Source: AC-37 sp036382905
GTDB lineage: Bacteria > Actinomycetota > Thermoleophilia > Solirubrobacterales > Thermoleophilaceae
Reading direction: 5' to 3'
NCBI GenBank assembly: GCA_036382905.1
Contig: DASVPL010000028.1
Location: forward strand, 1 to 31,444
Length of the DNA: 31,444 nt
A program made the translations under genes and the position numbers. A model generated the notes under the pieces. That model was not told where the DNA came from and did no database searches. It saw only the letters and a list, made by a program, of their open reading frames with translations. Below, piece after piece: positions 29,248 to 31,444 of the stretch (positions are counted from its first letter, which is position 1; each line of letters opens with the position of its first letter).

Positions 29248-29667
29248 TCACGAGGCGCCGTCGGTGTCGGTGTCGGGGTCGAGCGCGAGCGCGGCCGAGT
29301 TGATGCAGTAGCGCTTGCCGCCGGCCTCGCGGGGCCCGTCGTCGAACACGTGCCCGAGATGGCCACCGCAGGCCGCGCAGGTCACCTCGGTGCGCTTCAT
29401 GAGGAAGCTCCGGTCCGTGTGCAGCTCGATGTTCGCCGCCACGGCGGGCTCGGTGAAGCTCGGCCAGCCGGTGCCCGAGTCGAACTTCGTGTCCGAAGAG
29501 AACAGCGCCGTGCCGCAGCCCGCGCAGCGGTACATGCCGTCGTCCTCCGTGTGCACATAGCCGCCGCTGAACGGGCGTTCCGTCCCCTTCCGGCGGAGCA
29601 CCTCGTACTGCGCGGGCGTCAGCTCCTCGCGCCAGTCCTGGTCGCTCTTCTCGATGCGTGCGGTCAT
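29248..29667 (-). CDS. msrB: peptide-methionine (R)-S-oxide reductase MsrB
   Basis: A 139-residue MsrB. It reduces methionine-R-sulfoxide in proteins. The zinc cysteines are C48, C51, C97 and C100 (CAGC and CAAC), with SGTGWPSFTEP (64-74) and the catalytic RYCINSAAL (C121). The resolving Cys is not obvious elsewhere. No signal peptide, so cytosolic. ATG 29667 has a GAGGAGCGAGG site. It follows the ECF sigma gene by 53 bases; Streptomyces sigma-R also controls msr genes, which fits the context. Confidence 0.93.
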   Translation of the reverse strand: MTARIEKSDQDWREELTPAQYEVLRRKGTERPFSGGYVHTEDDGMYRCAGCGTALFSSDTKFDSGTGWPSFTEPAVAANIELHTDRSFLMKRTEVTCAACGGHLGHVFDDGPREAGGKRYCINSAALALDPDTDTDGAS

Positions 29668-29720
29668 CCTCGCTCCTCTGCCGGTTGCTCGACGTATGAC
29701 CCGTGCGCCGCGAAAACGGT

Positions 29721-30320
29721 TCATCCGAACCCGGGGAGCCCGCTGAGCCGGGGCGCCAGCATCGCCCGGAGAGCCATTCGCCCGCGGTGGAGGCGACTCT
29801 TGAACGCCGCCTCCCCGAGATCGAGGACCGACGCGGCCTCCGAGGTCGAGAGGCCCTCGACGTCGCGCAGCACGACCGGTGCGCGCAGGTCCGCGGGCAG
29901 CTCGCGCAGGCCCTCGGCGAGGGTCGCGCGGAGCTCCTCGCGCTCGAGCGTCCCGACGGGCCCGGGTCCCTCCGCCGCGAGATCGTCGAGCGGGCGGTCC
30001 TCCGTGGACACCACGGCTCCCGCCGCGGGCCTCTTCGCAAGCCGCCGCTGCGCCTCGTTGAAGCCGATCCGGTAGAGCCACGTGAAGAACCGCGAGCGCG
30101 CCTCGAAGCGCGACAGCGATCGCCATGCCCGCAGGAAGGTCTCCTGCGCGACGTCCTGCGCCTCGCCGTGGTCGAGGCCGAACCGCAGCAGCGCTCCGTG
30201 GAGCGCATCGGCGTGCCTCATCACCAGCTGCTCGAAGGCGGCCATGTCGCCGGCGCTCGCCTGCTGGACCAGCACCGCGTCGGGATCCTGCGCCGTCCCG
30301 ACCTCAGGCGCGCGAGTCAT
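29721..30320 (-). CDS. ECF RNA polymerase sigma factor (SigR/SigE-like)
   Basis: A 199-residue ECF sigma. Region 2: FEQLVMRHADALHGALLRFG and EAQDVAQETFLRAWRSLSRF with RSRFFTWLYRIGFNEAQRRL. Region 4: LRELPADLRAPVVLRDVEGL then STSEAASVLDLGEAAFKSRL. The start ATG at 30320 overlaps the anti-sigma end by 17 bases, so the two are co-translated. The order anti-sigma first then sigma is less common than the reverse. It likely drives its own operon and egtB (see promoters at 30586-30653). Confidence 0.92.
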   Translation of the reverse strand: MTRAPEVGTAQDPDAVLVQQASAGDMAAFEQLVMRHADALHGALLRFGLDHGEAQDVAQETFLRAWRSLSRFEARSRFFTWLYRIGFNEAQRRLAKRPAAGAVVSTEDRPLDDLAAEGPGPVGTLEREELRATLAEGLRELPADLRAPVVLRDVEGLSTSEAASVLDLGEAAFKSRLHRGRMALRAMLAPRLSGLPGFG

Positions 30321-30579
30321 CGTCTGCCAGTCGGTCGTGTACCCCCGCCAGCACCGCCGCCGCCACGGATTGGCCCGGCCGTCCCGGCAGCGCTGCCAGG
30401 GTCGCGACCATCATCCGGAGGCTGGCGAGCAGCTCCGCGCACTCCGGGCAGTCGTCCGTGTGGCGCTCGATCCGGCCGGCCCCGCGGGCACCGAGCTCCG
30501 CGTCGATGTACTCCGACATGTGCTGCTGCGACCATGCGTGGTCGCGCGCGAAGCTAAGCGCCGTAAACGGATTCCTCAT
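30304..30579 (-). CDS. soluble zinc anti-sigma factor (zf-HC2/ZAS)
   Basis: A 91-residue protein without membrane helix. The ZAS motif H-x3-C-x2-C is HTDDCPEC (H40, C44, C47), with H20 in QQHMSEYIDAEL as the upstream ligand. It has only these two Cys, so unlike Streptomyces RsrA it lacks the extra redox Cys; any disulfide switch must be C44-C47. It would hold the downstream sigma inactive. ATG 30579 was preferred to the TTG two codons earlier because the predicted -10 lies exactly 6 bases before it. Confidence 0.85.
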   Translation of the reverse strand: MRNPFTALSFARDHAWSQQHMSEYIDAELGARGAGRIERHTDDCPECAELLASLRMMVATLAALPGRPGQSVAAAVLAGVHDRLADDDSRA

Positions 30580-30585
30580 CGGCAA

Positions 30586-30614
30586 TTAGACCCTACGTGC
30601 GGCGACCCGATTCG
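30586..30614 (-). promoter_or_regulatory. ECF-type promoter of the anti-sigma/sigma operon (leaderless)
   Basis: On the minus strand: CGAAT (30614-30610), 18 bases, GTCTAA (30591-30586), then 6 bases and the anti-sigma ATG. The -10 equals the classic sigma-E GTCTAA, and the spacing equals that of GGAAT-N18-GTT of sigma-R. It predicts autoregulation and a leaderless mRNA. Confidence 0.55.
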
Positions 30615-30624
30615 GATGACCTGC

Positions 30625-30653
30625 TGAACCGTTTTACGAGACGCCGGGTCGTA
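30625..30653 (+). promoter_or_regulatory. ECF-type promoter upstream of egtB
   Basis: TGAAC (30625-30629), 18 bases, GTCGTA (30648-30653), then six C and an ATG at 30660. The geometry is identical to that of the divergent anti-sigma promoter, suggesting the same ECF sigma reads both. Confidence 0.5.
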
Positions 30654-30659
30654 CCCCCC

Positions 30660-30692
30660 ATGACGACGACGAGAATCGAGGCATTCGCATGA
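30660..30692 (+). CDS. 10-codon leader ORF overlapping the egtB start
   Basis: ATG at 30660 opens MTTTRIEAFA and a TGA stop at 30690-30692 that overlaps the egtB ATG (30689) as ATGA. If the promoter above is right, this ATG lies at the mRNA 5' end, so ribosomes could enter leaderlessly on the peptide and re-start at egtB. The egtB ATG has no strong ribosome binding site of its own. Whether the peptide matters is unknown. Confidence 0.35.
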   Translation: MTTTRIEAFA

Positions 30693-31444
30693 CGAGCGCC
30701 TCAGCCGTCGGCCCGCTCGCGCGCCTCGCCGACGTGCGCACCCGGACGCTCGAGCTCGTCGAGCCGCTCTCCGATTCCGATGCCGAGGCCGTCCACTCGC
30801 CGCTCATGAGCCCGCTCGCGTGGGACCTCGGCCACATCGCGGCGTTCGAGGATCTCTGGCTGGTGCACCGCGCGGCGGGCGAGCCGCTGCTCCGACCCGG
30901 CCTGGCCGAGATCTACGACGCCCTCGAGACCCCGCGAGCCCACCGGGGCGAGCTCCAGTTCCTCGGCCGCTCGGCGGCGCTCGATTACCTGGCCGAGGTC
31001 CGCGGCCGGGTCGAGGAGCTGGCGCCGAGCGACGTGCTGCTCCAGGAGCTCGTGATCCAGCACGAGCTCCAGCACAACGAGACGATGCTCCAGACGCTCG
31101 CGCTCGCGCGACTCGACGGCTACGTGCCGCCCGGCTACGTGTCCCCGGCCGACCAGCGGCTGCCCCAGGTCGAGCAGCGCACGCCCACCGGGCTCGAAAC
31201 GGTGGTCGTGCCGCCCGGGGCGTTCGAGCTCGGAGCGCCCGCGGGCCGCTTCTCGTACGACAACGAGCGGCCACGGCACACCACGGACGTCCCGGCGTTC
31301 GAGATCGGGCGCGTGCCTGTGACGAACGGCGCCTTCGGAGAGTGGATCGCCGCGGGCGGATACGCACGCCGTGAGTGGTGGTCGGAGGCCGGCTGGGAGT
31401 GGAGGCGGGCGTCCGGCGTGGAGCGGCCGGGCTCCTGGTTCGAC
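30689..31444 (+). CDS. egtB: ergothioneine biosynthesis protein EgtB (3' truncated by window)
   Basis: The first about 252 residues of a sulfoxide synthase. The DinB-like N-domain holds the iron ligands H49 (LGHIAAFEDLW) and H125/H129 (IQHELQHNETML), matching the H, HxxxH arrangement of EgtB. From about residue 170 the formylglycine-generating enzyme-like domain begins (VVVPPGAFELGAPAG, DNERPRHTTDVPAFEIG and VPVTNGAFGEWI). EgtB joins a thiol (cysteine or gamma-glutamylcysteine) to hercynine using O2. It diverges from the anti-sigma/sigma/MsrB operon, placing a low-molecular-weight antioxidant next to redox control genes. Confidence 0.93.
   Translation, partial: MTSASAVGPLARLADVRTRTLELVEPLSDSDAEAVHSPLMSPLAWDLGHIAAFEDLWLVHRAAGEPLLRPGLAEIYDALETPRAHRGELQFLGRSAALDYLAEVRGRVEELAPSDVLLQELVIQHELQHNETMLQTLALARLDGYVPPGYVSPADQRLPQVEQRTPTGLETVVVPPGAFELGAPAGRFSYDNERPRHTTDVPAFEIGRVPVTNGAFGEWIAAGGYARREWWSEAGWEWRRASGVERPGSWFD

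Overview
The window is dense, very GC-rich chromosomal DNA with about 40 protein genes on both strands, short intergenic gaps, many GTG starts and frequent stop/start overlaps. The gene mix suggests a high-GC actinobacterium, most likely of the Solirubrobacterales/Thermoleophilia type: a DUF7218-like small protein, an SCO4226/DUF4242-like protein, ergothioneine synthesis, HTH_42/AlkZ-like protein, SPW-type membrane protein, HATPase anti-sigma-like protein and many secreted Ig- or TSP3-like proteins. That placement is inference. No rRNA, tRNA, CRISPR array, phage or IS element was seen, and no gene-free stretch exceeds about 230 bases.

Left part (1-9.8 kb): a truncated alpha/beta hydrolase, a DUF378 membrane protein, an SDR epimerase, an HExxH protein, a DUF305 lipoprotein, an RsbW-like ATPase, a small basic protein and a cysteine dioxygenase. 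Next come three secreted proteins on the minus strand (an SMP-30-like propeller and two mutual paralogues) with a relic of a LysE exporter between the paralogues. A four-gene minus-strand operon follows: SRPBCC protein, zinc alcohol/formaldehyde dehydrogenase, SPW membrane protein and GNAT acetyltransferase.

Middle part (9.9-22.7 kb): a large secreted Het-C-like protein with PLAT-like and CARDB-like domains, a small membrane protein, a two-gene nucleotidyltransferase cassette resembling a toxin-antitoxin pair, a CocE/S15 hydrolase, a TSP3-type calcium-binding repeat protein, a DHFR-like reductase, a GST and a secreted MBL-fold hydrolase. An acyl-CoA synthetase is interrupted by one in-frame TAG. 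It is followed by an unrecognised 338-residue protein, a hemerythrin and a DUF4242 protein.

Right part (22.7-31.4 kb): a TetR regulator with a perfect 19-bp palindromic operator heads a tightly overlapping operon with a cytochrome P450 and an AlkZ-type (QxQ) DNA glycosylase-like protein. Then come an LPXTG surface protein, an ECF sigma factor and a Tat-exported ferritin-like protein. The end looks like a thiol/oxidative-stress locus: zinc anti-sigma factor, ECF sigma, methionine sulfoxide reductase MsrB and a flavodoxin-fold reductase on the minus strand, diverging from ergothioneine synthase EgtB.

The most interesting signals are these. (1) A divergent pair of ECF-type promoters between the anti-sigma gene and egtB has identical geometry (-35, 18 bases, -10, 6 bases, ATG), which predicts leaderless transcripts; on the egtB side the leaderless ORF would be a 10-codon peptide whose stop overlaps the egtB start. 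(2) In three gene pairs the downstream gene seems to need a CTG start inside a CTGA stop/start overlap. (3) The TetR-P450-AlkZ operon. (4) The TAG-interrupted acyl-CoA synthetase.
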